Assembly (NCBI RefSeq): GCF_947252345.1 | Contig: NZ_CAMXVC010000001.1 | Location: 1 to 64,000, forward strand | Direction of reading: 5' to 3' | Length of the DNA stretch: 64,000 nt | Source: an uncultured Finegoldia sp. | GTDB taxonomy: Bacteria > Bacillota > Clostridia > Tissierellales > Peptoniphilaceae | Shown: positions 16,602-24,765 of the stretch, in pieces | Layout: every line of letters starts with the position of its first letter | Numbering within the stretch: the first letter of the stretch is position 1 | Made by a program: the position numbers and the translations under genes | The notes under the pieces: model-generated | Told to the model about the DNA's origin: nothing | What the model saw: only the letters and a program-made list of their open reading frames with translations | Database searches by the model: none

Positions 16602-18114
16602 ATTAAATATTTCTCAAAAAAACTTCCTCTACAATATAATACTTACAGTCTTAATCTGCACGATTATATTCTCGTATATGGCTTTTTATATGCCCAACGT
16701 CTACTTGGAAAAGAAACTCGATTCCGCAGAATCCAACGCCATTTCTGTTCACGACTCATTCGTCACTAACAAGAATTACGACAAGATAAACATCCTCGCC
16801 AAAGACAATATGATGAGTGTATTCATTCCCGAAAACTCCGACAATGTGACAGTCTGTGCTATGAGATTCAACGCAACAATCCGAGTTAAAAATCCTCAAA
16901 TCAAAAATCTTATAGATTTTATGAAAAATGGCGACAACAAAAATCTCACGCAAAAAGACGTGGACAGCTTTGTTTTAAAATACATCAAGCCCATTTCTCA
17001 GGATTTGACAAAAAATTTGAGTTCTTTTGTAACCATCAAAAAATCAAAAATCATAAGCGTTAAATCAAATGACACAATCAACTTCAAAAGACAAAAAGAC
17101 AATATGATTTTGAAATTCCAATCGACAGAAAAAGATTCGACTGCGACCAACTTAGTCATTATGTCAAAAAGGGACGATGGAATGTATATCACAATGTTTC
17201 CGTACATTTTCAACAGCATTTCAGACATCAAGTCGACTGTGATTTCCGCATTTCCGGTGATTTTTTTGCTTATCGTGTTCATCGTCTTCTTGTCGAACAA
17301 ATTCTACTCAAAATCAATCACAAAGCCCATCATAGATATGACAAATTTCACGATAAAATCAAAAAATCAAAAAAACGCGAACTACGATTTGCGTATACAC
17401 ACAAACGATGAAATCGAGGAACTTTCAAATAATTTGAAATCGCTCTACGAGACGCTGACTGAAAACTACAAAACCCTCGAAAAAAACTCCAAAAAAAAGG
17501 AAATCTTCATCAAATCCACATCGCACGAATTGAAGACGCCTCTTCAAACGGCGATATTGTTGAACGACAGTATGATTACAAAAATCGGAAAATACAAGGA
17601 CACGGATAAGTACTTGCCCGAACTGAGAGATAAATTGTACAAAATCCAAATTTTAATCGACGATTTAATGTTTATGAATAAAATCGACGAAAATCCTATC
17701 ATGGAGAAGATGGATTTGGCGGAAATAATGAGAGAATCCGTGAACAACCACAGCGATTTGATTGTGAGCAAGAATTTGAATGTGACTGTCAACGGAGAAA
17801 CGACGGATGTTGTCGACTACGACCATTTCAGAATAATTTTCGACAATTTGCTCAAAAACGCCATAGAGTACACAGAAAATAACGGCTCAATAGTGTGCGA
17901 TTTCCAAGGCGATATCACCATAAAAAATTCTCCTACGTTTGTAGATGAATCTATAATTAAAAAAATCGCCGAGCCTTTTGTTTCCTCAACAAAAAGCAAA
18001 TCAAAGGGAATCGGAATGTACATCGTAGACAATTTGCTCGAAGATATGAACTACAAGATGAATTTGAACTACGACGGACGAACTTTTAGCGTTCACCTGC
18101 TCAAAAACGCGTGA
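16588..18114 (+). CDS. Sensor histidine kinase
   Basis: A 508-residue membrane kinase overlapping the response regulator gene by 14 nt. Two helices (about residues 12-35 and 210-235) bracket a long extracytoplasmic sensor domain. Then come a HAMP-like linker, the H-box TSHELKTPLQTA with the phosphoacceptor His, an N-box region (FDNLLKNAIEYTENNG) and a G-box KSKGIGMYIVDNLL. It phosphorylates the partner at 15933. The sensor domain is not one I recognise. Confidence 0.9.
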   Translation: MNNLKLNISQKNFLYNIILTVLICTIIFSYMAFYMPNVYLEKKLDSAESNAISVHDSFVTNKNYDKINILAKDNMMSVFIPENSDNVTVCAMRFNATIRVKNPQIKNLIDFMKNGDNKNLTQKDVDSFVLKYIKPISQDLTKNLSSFVTIKKSKIISVKSNDTINFKRQKDNMILKFQSTEKDSTATNLVIMSKRDDGMYITMFPYIFNSISDIKSTVISAFPVIFLLIVFIVFLSNKFYSKSITKPIIDMTNFTIKSKNQKNANYDLRIHTNDEIEELSNNLKSLYETLTENYKTLEKNSKKKEIFIKSTSHELKTPLQTAILLNDSMITKIGKYKDTDKYLPELRDKLYKIQILIDDLMFMNKIDENPIMEKMDLAEIMRESVNNHSDLIVSKNLNVTVNGETTDVVDYDHFRIIFDNLLKNAIEYTENNGSIVCDFQGDITIKNSPTFVDESIIKKIAEPFVSSTKSKSKGIGMYIVDNLLEDMNYKMNLNYDGRTFSVHLLKNA

Positions 18115-18142
18115 TTGAAATATTCTTCAATCACGTTTTTTT
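18110..18142 (+). terminator. Terminator of the ABC/two-component operon
   Basis: CGTGATTGAA and TTCAATCACG, a perfect 10-bp stem overlapping the kinase stop codon, followed by seven T. Confidence 0.9.
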
Positions 18143-18182
18143 GCGAGATTTGGGTTAAAATATTAACCTTTAGTTCGTCGTA

Positions 18183-18212
18183 TTGAAACATCGTTTTGGT
18201 TTGTGCTATCAT
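18183..18212 (+). promoter_or_regulatory. Promoter of the M42 peptidase gene
   Basis: TTGAAA (18183-18188) and TATCAT (18207-18212), spacer 18 nt, just upstream of the AGGAGG site of the next gene. A short palindrome GGTTAA-AATA-TTAACC lies about 20 nt further upstream. Confidence 0.5.
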
Positions 18213-18239
18213 AAAAATATATTTTAGGAGGTTCTCAAT

Positions 18240-19271
18240 ATGGAAAATTTAGATTTTTTACAAGAAATTTTAATGACTTCTTCTCCATCTGGCGACACTA
18301 AAGTCGTTATGGAAAAAGTTAGAAAAAAATTCGAAGAATTAGGAAAAGTTGAAATCAACTTCACTAACAAAGGTGCAATGGTTGTTACTCTTCGTGGTGA
18401 AACTGACGAAAAACAATCTACATTCGCAGCTCACGTTGATACATTGGGATTAATGGTTAAAGAAATCAAACCTAATGGAAGATTAAAAACATTCTTAGTT
18501 GGTGGTTATGCATACAACTCTGTTGAAAATGAATACGTAACTATCTCTACAATGTCCGGCAAGAAATACACTGGAACTTGCTTAAACGACAAACAATCAG
18601 TTCACGTTTACGGTCCAGAAGCTAAAAGCAACGAGAGAACTGCCAAGACAATGGAGATAAGAATCGACGAAAAGGTAGAATCAGCCGAAGATGTAAAAAA
18701 ACTTGGAATCAACGTTGGTGATTTCATCTATTTAGATTCAAGAACACAATTAACAGAAAGTGGATTCGTAAAATCAAGACACTTAGACGACAAAGCTTGT
18801 GTATATGTATTGTATGAAACAGTTAGATATTTCGTAGAAAACAACATCACTCCAAAACACACTCTTAACTTCTTCATTTCAAACTACGAAGAAGTTGGCC
18901 ACGGTGCATGCTACGGAATTCCAGAAGAAACTGATGAATTCATCGTTGTTGACATGGCTGCTCCTGGAGACGGACAAACATCTTCTGAATTTAAGACAAC
19001 AATTTGTGCAGCAGATTCTTCAGGCCCTTACGATTTGGAATTAAAAGAAAGATTGGTTAGAATTTGTGAAGAAAATAATATCCCTCACGCAGTTGACATC
19101 TATCCATTCTACAGTTCAGACGGATCAGCAGCATTAGAAGCAGGATATAATTTGAGAGTTGCTTTGATTGGCCCTGGAGTTGATGCATCACACGCAATGG
19201 AAAGAACTCACCAAGAAGGATTACAAGCATCTATCGATTTGTGTATAAAATACATCGAAGACAAGAAATAA
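18240..19271 (+). CDS. M42 family aminopeptidase
   Basis: A 343-residue dimetal aminopeptidase. The motifs AAHVDTLG (first metal His and Asp), SRHLDDKACVYVL (bridging Asp), FISNYEEVGHGA (catalytic and metal Glu pair) and the late HAMERTHQEG (metal His) are all in place. M42 enzymes form dodecameric tetrahedra that degrade short peptides in the cytosol. The gene is monocistronic with its own promoter and terminator. Codon choice is more biased than in the neighbours, which suggests strong expression. Confidence 0.94.
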   Translation: MENLDFLQEILMTSSPSGDTKVVMEKVRKKFEELGKVEINFTNKGAMVVTLRGETDEKQSTFAAHVDTLGLMVKEIKPNGRLKTFLVGGYAYNSVENEYVTISTMSGKKYTGTCLNDKQSVHVYGPEAKSNERTAKTMEIRIDEKVESAEDVKKLGINVGDFIYLDSRTQLTESGFVKSRHLDDKACVYVLYETVRYFVENNITPKHTLNFFISNYEEVGHGACYGIPEETDEFIVVDMAAPGDGQTSSEFKTTICAADSSGPYDLELKERLVRICEENNIPHAVDIYPFYSSDGSAALEAGYNLRVALIGPGVDASHAMERTHQEGLQASIDLCIKYIEDKK

Positions 19272-19281
19272 ATCAAACTTA

Positions 19282-19310
19282 TTTAGCCGAATAATTCGGC
19301 TAATTTTTTT
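19282..19310 (+). terminator. Terminator of the M42 peptidase gene
   Basis: TTAGCCGAA and TTCGGCTAA, a perfect 9-bp stem with a TAA loop, followed by seven T. Confidence 0.9.
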
Positions 19311-19609
19311 GTCCAAAAACTTTATTCATTCAGATTTTTTTGCAACTAATAATATACAAATTTGATTTTCAAATATTTTTTCCCAATTCTAAATTTTTTT
19401 TTGATTTTTTTGTGAAAATCCGCAGGAAAACATTGAATAAATAGGGAATTTTTATTTTCGCCCGAGAATACGAATAACTCAACATTTGTTTTCCTCAAAA
19501 ATTGTTTTTCGCATAAAAATTAATCCGCTATGAAAACGCTGTGCATAAAATTCATTCGTTTTCCTAGAAATTTTTTGCAGATTTTTTTAAAATAACTTAA
19601 AAAAAACTG
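19311..19609. other. AT-rich intergenic region without a gene
   Basis: No frame with a plausible start and ribosome site is visible. Two related copies of GTTTTCCT-AAA (near 19489 and 19558) and an inverted AGGAAAAC (near 19421) stand out as possible binding sites for whatever controls the strong promoter downstream. Confidence 0.4.
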
Positions 19610-19638
19610 TTGACACAGCTATTTTTCGGGTATATAAT
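19610..19638 (+). promoter_or_regulatory. Perfect consensus sigma-A promoter
   Basis: TTGACA (19610-19615) and TATAAT (19633-19638) with exactly 17 nt between, the best promoter match in the window. It drives the two tiny ORFs that follow. Confidence 0.88.
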
Positions 19639-19657
19639 ACTTGAGGCAGTGAGGGAT

Positions 19658-19753
19658 ATGAAAAATTTTTATTTTGAATATCCTATGAATATTAGACAGA
19701 ACAATTTTCATACAGTGAATATTTTTGTTCGCCGAATGAAAAATAAGAAATAA
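19658..19753 (+). CDS. Putative 31-residue leader peptide
   Basis: ATG at 19658, preceded by GAGG and GAGGG sequences and about 14 nt after the predicted transcription start, opens a 31-codon frame. The product begins MKNFYFEYPMNIRQNN and ends with a basic RRMKNKK tail. It stops 22 nt before the 57-residue ORF. It may be a genuine microprotein, a leader peptide or simply chance; no family recognised. Confidence 0.4.
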   Translation: MKNFYFEYPMNIRQNNFHTVNIFVRRMKNKK

Positions 19754-19775
19754 ATCAATTAAGGGGGAAATTATT

Positions 19776-19949
19776 ATGTTCACAAATACAACACAAAAAC
19801 AAATCAGAAATTTCGGTAAAAATTGTACAATAAGTTTGAGTTCAAATATGGCTAGTATGAATTTCGCTCAAATGAATGCCTTCTACGAAAGAGTTAGTCC
19901 TCTATTTAATTCAGATAGAAAATCAAAAAAGACTAGAAAAAACGCATAA
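19776..19949 (+). CDS. Unknown 57-residue basic protein
   Basis: ATG preceded by AAGGGGG at good spacing opens a 57-codon frame under a consensus promoter and ahead of a strong terminator. The product starts MFTNTTQKQIRNFGKNC, has a Met/Phe-rich middle (MASMNFAQMNAFYE) and a lysine/arginine tail (RKSKKTRKNA). It has one Cys and no membrane helix or signal peptide. I recognise no family. The expression signals and a full gene-like frame argue that it is real and highly transcribed. Confidence 0.7.
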   Translation: MFTNTTQKQIRNFGKNCTISLSSNMASMNFAQMNAFYERVSPLFNSDRKSKKTRKNA

Positions 19950-20011
19950 TCAATATTGCGATTCCAGATTAAGATAATTGAGAAAATCCAATCTGTTAGC
20001 TTTTATAAGCG

Positions 20012-20043
20012 AAAAAACCAACTTCAATGAAGTTGGTTTTTTG
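20012..20043. terminator. Bidirectional terminator
   Basis: AACCAACTTCA and TGAAGTTGGTT arms flanked by A6 and T6, serving the small ORFs on the + strand and wecB on the - strand. Confidence 0.9.
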
Positions 20044-20052
20044 TTTGAAATT

Positions 20053-21144
20053 TTATAATTTTTCTGACAAGATGTCGCAAATCCTCTCGGATGCGTGTCC
20101 ATCTCCGTATGGATTTGTGGCTTCGCTCATTTTTTCGTATTCGTTTTTGTCGTGAAGAAGCGTCGTCATTTCGTTGTAGATGTCTTCTTCACAAAGTCCC
20201 GTTAATTTTAACGTCCCAGCCTCTACTCCTTCGGGCCTTTCAGTTGTATCTCTCATCACCAAAACGGGTTTGCCAAGAGCCGGAGCTTCTTCTTGGATTC
20301 CACCAGAATCCGTCATCACAAAATACGATTGTTTCATAAAATTGTGAAAATCAACCACGTTCAACGGCTCGATGAGTTTTATTCTCGGATGATTGTCGAA
20401 CACTTCGTTTGCGATTTCTCGCACTTTCGGATTCAAATGTATCGGATAAATCACATAGATGTCTTCGTTTTCGTTGACAACTCGTTTGATTGCTCTGAAT
20501 GAATTTTTCATTGATTCTCCCAAATTTTCTCTCCTGTGCATTGTGAGTAGAATCATTTTTTTGTCTGCGATTAAATTTTCGTTTGTGTAATTGTCACGAA
20601 CTGTCGTCTGCAAAGCATCAATAACAGTGTTCCCAGTTACAAAAACTCGTGACTCATTTTTGTTTTCCCTTAGCAAATTGTCCCTCGCAGTTGTCGTCGG
20701 TGCGAAGTGAAAATCCGCCAACGAACCTATCGCCTGTCTGTTAAATTCTTCGGGATAAGGCGAGTATTTGTTGTAAGTTCTCAGTCCAGCTTCCACATGA
20801 CCTACCGGTATTCTTAAATAAAATGCGGCAAGCCCTGCGACAAAACTCGTGGAAGTGTCACCGTGTACCAGCACGATGTCTGGTTTTTCTTGTTCAAGTA
20901 TTGATTTGATTTTCTCCAAAATGGTTGTTGTAACATCGAACAGAGTTTGCTTGTCCTTCATTATCTCTAAGTTGTAATCTTCTTTTATTTCAAAAACATC
21001 CAACACCTGTCTGAGCATTTGTTTGTGCTGTCCCGTCACGAGAACGCAAACTTCAAAGTTGTCTCTTTTTTTTAGCTCTTTTACAAGCGGACACATTTTA
21101 ATCGCTTCTGGTCTTGTTCCAAAAACCACCATTACTTTTTTCAT
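20053..21144 (-). CDS. wecB: UDP-N-acetylglucosamine 2-epimerase
   Basis: Interconverts UDP-GlcNAc and UDP-ManNAc in the cytosol (WecB/MnaA family). The 363-residue protein starts MKKVMVVFGTRPEAIKMCPL, with the family GTRPE motif, and contains VHGDTSTSF, HVEAGLRT and TDSGGIQEEAP, all conserved in non-hydrolysing epimerases. It follows wecC, from which it is separated by a terminator, so part of the transcription may be attenuated. The product feeds wall polymers. Confidence 0.95.
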   Translation of the reverse strand: MKKVMVVFGTRPEAIKMCPLVKELKKRDNFEVCVLVTGQHKQMLRQVLDVFEIKEDYNLEIMKDKQTLFDVTTTILEKIKSILEQEKPDIVLVHGDTSTSFVAGLAAFYLRIPVGHVEAGLRTYNKYSPYPEEFNRQAIGSLADFHFAPTTTARDNLLRENKNESRVFVTGNTVIDALQTTVRDNYTNENLIADKKMILLTMHRRENLGESMKNSFRAIKRVVNENEDIYVIYPIHLNPKVREIANEVFDNHPRIKLIEPLNVVDFHNFMKQSYFVMTDSGGIQEEAPALGKPVLVMRDTTERPEGVEAGTLKLTGLCEEDIYNEMTTLLHDKNEYEKMSEATNPYGDGHASERICDILSEKL

Positions 21145-21159
21145 TTTTACCTCTTTTTA

Positions 21160-21192
21160 AAAAAAGACGCTTTATTCGACAAGCGTCTTTTA
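21160..21192 (-). terminator. Terminator between wecC and wecB
   Basis: AAAAGACGCTT and AAGCGTCTTTT arms on the - strand with seven T behind. It sits inside the gene cluster, so it may act as an attenuator. Confidence 0.85.
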
Positions 21193-21198
21193 GTTTTT

Positions 21199-22425
21199 TT
21201 ATAATGTGTAGAAACCGTATTTGTTGTCAACGTCGATGTGTCTTGTATCGAGAACAACTTTGTCTTTTAATACGTCCATATTTTGTCTAATTTCATCGTG
21301 ACCAATCATAACAATTACAAAGTCAACATCGTCCAAGAATTTTTTCAAATCGTGGTATTGATTGTCAACGACTTCTCTTTTTACCATTGGGTCGTACACT
21401 TTCAATCCGTCACCCAAATGTTCTTTTTGGTGTTGCAATAATTGAAGTGTTGGAGATTCTCTGATGTCATCTACGTTTTCTTTGTAAGTCAAACCGTAAA
21501 TTCCAACTTTTGAGAAATCAGTCATATTGTTTTCTTTCATTATGTTGTAAGCGCGTTTTAGAACATATTCTGGCATTGAATCGTTAATTTGACGTGCCTT
21601 GTAGATTATCTCTGTTAGAAGTGGATAATCGCCAACTAAAAACCAAGGGTCAACTGAAATACAATGTCCACCAACTCCAGGTCCCGGTGAAAGAATATTA
21701 ACTCTAGGGTGTTTGTTGGAAATTCTGATAACTTCGTTGACATCAAGTCCGCCTTGGCGACAAATCTTAGCCAATTCGTTTGCAAATGCGATGTTGATGT
21801 CTCTGAATGTGTTCTCAACAACTTTTGTCATTTCGGCAGTTTTGATATTTGTCAAATTGATTTCGCCCTTGCAGAAAGTAGAGTAAACTTCTTTTACTTT
21901 TTCGCCGTATTTAGGCTCGTCGGCGCCGATTGTTCTGGCGTTGTGTTCCAATTCGTACACCATATTTCCCGGAATAATTCTTTCAGGAGCGTGAACCAAA
22001 TTCAATTTCTTGCCGGATTTTTTCATATATTCATCTACAATCGGTCTGACATAAGTGTCGATTGCTCCCGGTGAAATCGTAGATTCTACTACGATAATCG
22101 CATCATTTTTCGCTGGCTCCAACACAGATTCAACAGCCTTCACAACATACGAACAATCCAATTTCTTAGATACAGGGTCGTATGGAGTAGGAGCTGTGAT
22201 GATGTAGAAATCCGTAGACACTGGTTTTAATTGAAAAGTTATATCTGCGTTCAAAGCTTTTTCAAAAAGCTCGTCCATTCCCTTTTCTTCAAAAGTTAGT
22301 TGTCTATGTTTTAATTTATCTACTACTTCTTCTTTAATATCTGTTCCAACAACTTTGTTTCCTGATGTAGCTAGCATCAATGCTGTAGGTAGACCAATAT
22401 AGCCCAATCCAATTACATTAATCAT
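21199..22425 (-). CDS. wecC: UDP-N-acetyl-D-mannosamine dehydrogenase
   Basis: Oxidises UDP-ManNAc to UDP-ManNAcA with NAD. The Rossmann motif GLGYIGLPTA is at the N-terminus and the catalytic Cys lies in GPGVGGHCISVDPWF. A UDP-binding C-terminal domain follows. I start at 22425 (408 residues), after AAGGAGA; an extended frame from 22518 would overlap the upstream gene's end. The gene lies 14 nt after the glycosyltransferase and upstream of wecB, forming a ManNAcA supply unit. Confidence 0.93.
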   Translation of the reverse strand: MINVIGLGYIGLPTALMLATSGNKVVGTDIKEEVVDKLKHRQLTFEEKGMDELFEKALNADITFQLKPVSTDFYIITAPTPYDPVSKKLDCSYVVKAVESVLEPAKNDAIIVVESTISPGAIDTYVRPIVDEYMKKSGKKLNLVHAPERIIPGNMVYELEHNARTIGADEPKYGEKVKEVYSTFCKGEINLTNIKTAEMTKVVENTFRDINIAFANELAKICRQGGLDVNEVIRISNKHPRVNILSPGPGVGGHCISVDPWFLVGDYPLLTEIIYKARQINDSMPEYVLKRAYNIMKENNMTDFSKVGIYGLTYKENVDDIRESPTLQLLQHQKEHLGDGLKVYDPMVKREVVDNQYHDLKKFLDDVDFVIVMIGHDEIRQNMDVLKDKVVLDTRHIDVDNKYGFYTL

Positions 22426-22439
22426 AATAATCTTCTCCT

Positions 22440-23582
22440 TTAAAATAATTTTTCTATTTCTTTTAACAAATTCTCGTTGTTTTTTTGTGGATTCAATTCC
22501 GACTGCATTTTTCTGCAATTTTCTTGGAGTGAATTGTAGAATGTTCTGTCATCTCTAAGCCTCAACAAAACATTTCTCATCTCCTCATCTGACTCGTGGT
22601 CAACGGAAACTCCTACTTTCCATTCATTGACAAGTTCTGACAGATAAGTGTCCCTCGCGACAATTATCGGAAGCTCTGCGTGGATGGACTCGTATAATTT
22701 GTTCGGAAGCGCAATCCTGACATTTTTCATCGACGCATCGTAAACCGAGAATATGCAGTCGCATTTTGAATAAAGCTCTGCAATCTCATCGTCGTAGTAA
22801 AATTTGCCGCGATATTCGATGAAATCTTTCGTTTGAGCGAGCTCTTTGAAATAAGTTCCACTCTCGAAACCCGCCATCATAAGATTCATTCCTAAGCCTT
22901 CCATAGCCTTTGTCAATTTTTTTAACTCGTTCAAATACCTCAACCCACCGATGTAGCCGACAGTGAAAGTGTCGTGGCGATTTTTTTCTCGCAACAATTT
23001 GTAATCTTTGAACAATTGTAGGTTTGGAATATTCGGCATAAAAACCAATTTGTCCTTATTGAATTTGCCATCGAAATGCTCCCAGAATTTCATACTCGTC
23101 ACAATCATCAAATCGACATAACAAAGCATATCGTTCTCTCTTTTTTTCAAAATGGAGGATACGATATTCATCGGGAAATTCTTCTTGTCATCGGTCAAAT
23201 ATCTGTGAATATCTGGCACTTCGTATATAATCTTAACATTATTGTCGTCGTTTTTTTTGTATTTTGTAGCTATCTCTAGCATATCATAACTTTGGACGTG
23301 AATTAAATCCGGTTTAATTCTCTCCAATATTTTATAAGCTTTTTTTGCGAATTTGTAAGTGGGAATAAGTCTTTTCATAGGATTGCTGTTGTCGGCATCA
23401 ATCTTTATTATTTCCTTCTTGCAAAAATCACGCTTGAAATCAAATTTCTCATCCGTTCCCTTGTCCCAGCAAATCGCATACAAATCGAACTTTTCTTTCA
23501 CGAGATCCATTCTTTTTATCAGCCTAGGAGGGGGCGTCGTGTTAATCAAAAAAGTGTATTTTTTTTGATTTGGTTTTTCCAT
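22440..23582 (-). CDS. Glycosyltransferase (GT-B, family 4-like)
   Basis: A 380-residue protein with the two-domain GT-B pattern. The N-terminal part has LIHVQSYDMLEIA, and the C-terminal nucleotide-sugar site has VGYIGGLRYLNELKKL and a ALPNKLYESIHAELPIIV segment, where the E-x7-E-type glutamate falls. It begins the wecC-wecB unit and so may add ManNAcA or a related sugar to a cell-surface glycan. The exact donor and acceptor are not known. Confidence 0.8.
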   Translation of the reverse strand: MEKPNQKKYTFLINTTPPPRLIKRMDLVKEKFDLYAICWDKGTDEKFDFKRDFCKKEIIKIDADNSNPMKRLIPTYKFAKKAYKILERIKPDLIHVQSYDMLEIATKYKKNDDNNVKIIYEVPDIHRYLTDDKKNFPMNIVSSILKKRENDMLCYVDLMIVTSMKFWEHFDGKFNKDKLVFMPNIPNLQLFKDYKLLREKNRHDTFTVGYIGGLRYLNELKKLTKAMEGLGMNLMMAGFESGTYFKELAQTKDFIEYRGKFYYDDEIAELYSKCDCIFSVYDASMKNVRIALPNKLYESIHAELPIIVARDTYLSELVNEWKVGVSVDHESDEEMRNVLLRLRDDRTFYNSLQENCRKMQSELNPQKNNENLLKEIEKLF

Positions 23583-23683
23583 TTTTCATCATCCTATTAA
23601 TATATTTAACAGTTAAAATTATATCACAACTTCGTATAAATTTCTCATATTTTCTACAATCTTTAGAATTTTTTAGATTTCTC

Positions 23684-23724
23684 GAAAAAAAATCCTACTC
23701 GTAAATTAACGCGAATAGGATTTG
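23684..23724 (-). terminator. Terminator of the 66-residue gene
   Basis: AATCCTATTCG and CGAGTAGGATT arms on the - strand followed by TTTTTTT. Confidence 0.75.
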
Positions 23725-23728
23725 ATTT

Positions 23729-23929
23729 TTATAAATTTTTCATTTCTTTTGTCAATTGTTCGATAGCTTTTTCAGATTGAGATTTTTTAGTATTCAATTC
23801 CTTAATCAAATCATCCAAATCCATAACTTTTTGTCCCATTTTAGAAAATTCCATATCTTCTACTTTGACTCTTTCTTTTATAGTTTCAGATTGTGCGAGT
23901 TTTTTCAAAAGTGGTAATTCTTTTCTCAT
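23729..23929 (-). CDS. Small coiled-coil protein of unknown function
   Basis: A 66-residue frame from ATG 23929 (a TTG 42 nt upstream is the only longer option). Residues about 33-66 (MDLDDLIKELNTKKSQSEKAI and on) are strongly coiled-coil, highly charged and cysteine-free. The ribosome site is weak. A good terminator follows, which supports a real transcript. Function not recognised. Confidence 0.5.
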   Translation of the reverse strand: MRKELPLLKKLAQSETIKERVKVEDMEFSKMGQKVMDLDDLIKELNTKKSQSEKAIEQLTKEMKNL

Positions 23930-24027
23930 ATATTTTGATTCCACAATAAGAAAATAAGAGGAAGAATACAAAATACAAAGAAGAACAAAAAATAAACAAT
24001 AAGAATAAAATAAAAAATATGAGAAGA

Positions 24028-24059
24028 TAGAGCCGTGCTAAAAGCAAGGCTCTATTTTT
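24028..24059. terminator. Strong hairpin with + strand T-run
   Basis: TAGAGCC and GGCTCTA arms enclose a second stem TGCT-AAA-AGCA, with TTTTT on the + strand. Both adjacent genes read on the - strand, where no good T-run follows, so its orientation is puzzling. It might end a short + strand transcript starting near 23930. Confidence 0.45.
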
Positions 24060-24090
24060 GAGAGCTTAATTTATAATCCGAAGTTTTTCT

Positions 24091-24765
24091 CTACGCAAAT
24101 TCTAGCTGTTTCAGTTTGCCATTTTCGATAATAAAATTCTTGTGTGCAATTTTTTCAAATTCCCTATCGTGGCTTACAACAATTATGGTTTTTCCCATAT
24201 TATTTAGCCTTACAAGTGTATCAATTACCATCTTTTTGTTTTCGCTATCCAATGAGCCTGTCGGTTCGTCTGCTAACATTATTTCGTATGGCTTAACCAT
24301 ATTTCTCGCGAGAGCTACTCTTTGCTGTTCTCCACCCGATAGTTCAAATATCTTGGATTTAAGCTTGTCTTCTATTCCCATATCCATAAGAGCTTTTTTG
24401 ATAATTGATTTTTTATCTGTACTTCTACTGTATTTTACTGCCAAATTCAAATTTTCTTGAACTGTCATATTATCAACTAGAGCAAAGTTTTGAAAAAGAT
24501 AGGCTATTTTATACCTTCGTAAAAGTTCAGATTCTTTTTCATTTCTAAATGGATTGTGTTTAGAAAAGCAAATCAATTCTCCTTCATCATATTCTTCAAG
24601 AGTTCCGATTATATTTAACAGAGTTGTCTTTCCTCCACCACTTTTGCCAAAAATGCAAATAAAATCTCCTTCATAAATTTCGAGATTTATATTCTCTAAT
24701 ATTTTGTGGTTGCCGTATTTTTTAGATATGTTTTTCAATGAGATTTGAGGTTTATCAATATTCAT
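24091..24765 (-). CDS. ABC ATP-binding protein, bacteriocin-export type
   Basis: A 224-residue MacB/LolD-like ATPase with Walker A GKSGGGKTT, signature LSGGEQQRVALAR and Walker B IMLADEPTGSLD. Its ATG directly abuts the stop codon of the upstream membrane protein gene. In the lactococcin 972 group, this ATPase and the large seven-helix partner form a putative immunity/export unit. Confidence 0.85.
   Translation of the reverse strand: MNIDKPQISLKNISKKYGNHKILENINLEIYEGDFICIFGKSGGGKTTLLNIIGTLEEYDEGELICFSKHNPFRNEKESELLRRYKIAYLFQNFALVDNMTVQENLNLAVKYSRSTDKKSIIKKALMDMGIEDKLKSKIFELSGGEQQRVALARNMVKPYEIMLADEPTGSLDSENKKMVIDTLVRLNNMGKTIIVVSHDREFEKIAHKNFIIENGKLKQLEFA

Noticed and set aside
19640..19775. 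A metabolite riboswitch before the 57-residue ORF
   Set aside because: No conserved aptamer blocks of a class I know and no terminator or anti-terminator pair in this stretch.
21709..22074. A + strand frame of 121 codons inside wecC
   Set aside because: Antisense shadow; no promoter or ribosome site and composition mirrors wecC codons.
22426..22518. Longer start of wecC
   Set aside because: The added residues overlap the glycosyltransferase 3' end and precede the Rossmann motif without similarity; the ribosome site is at 22430-22440.
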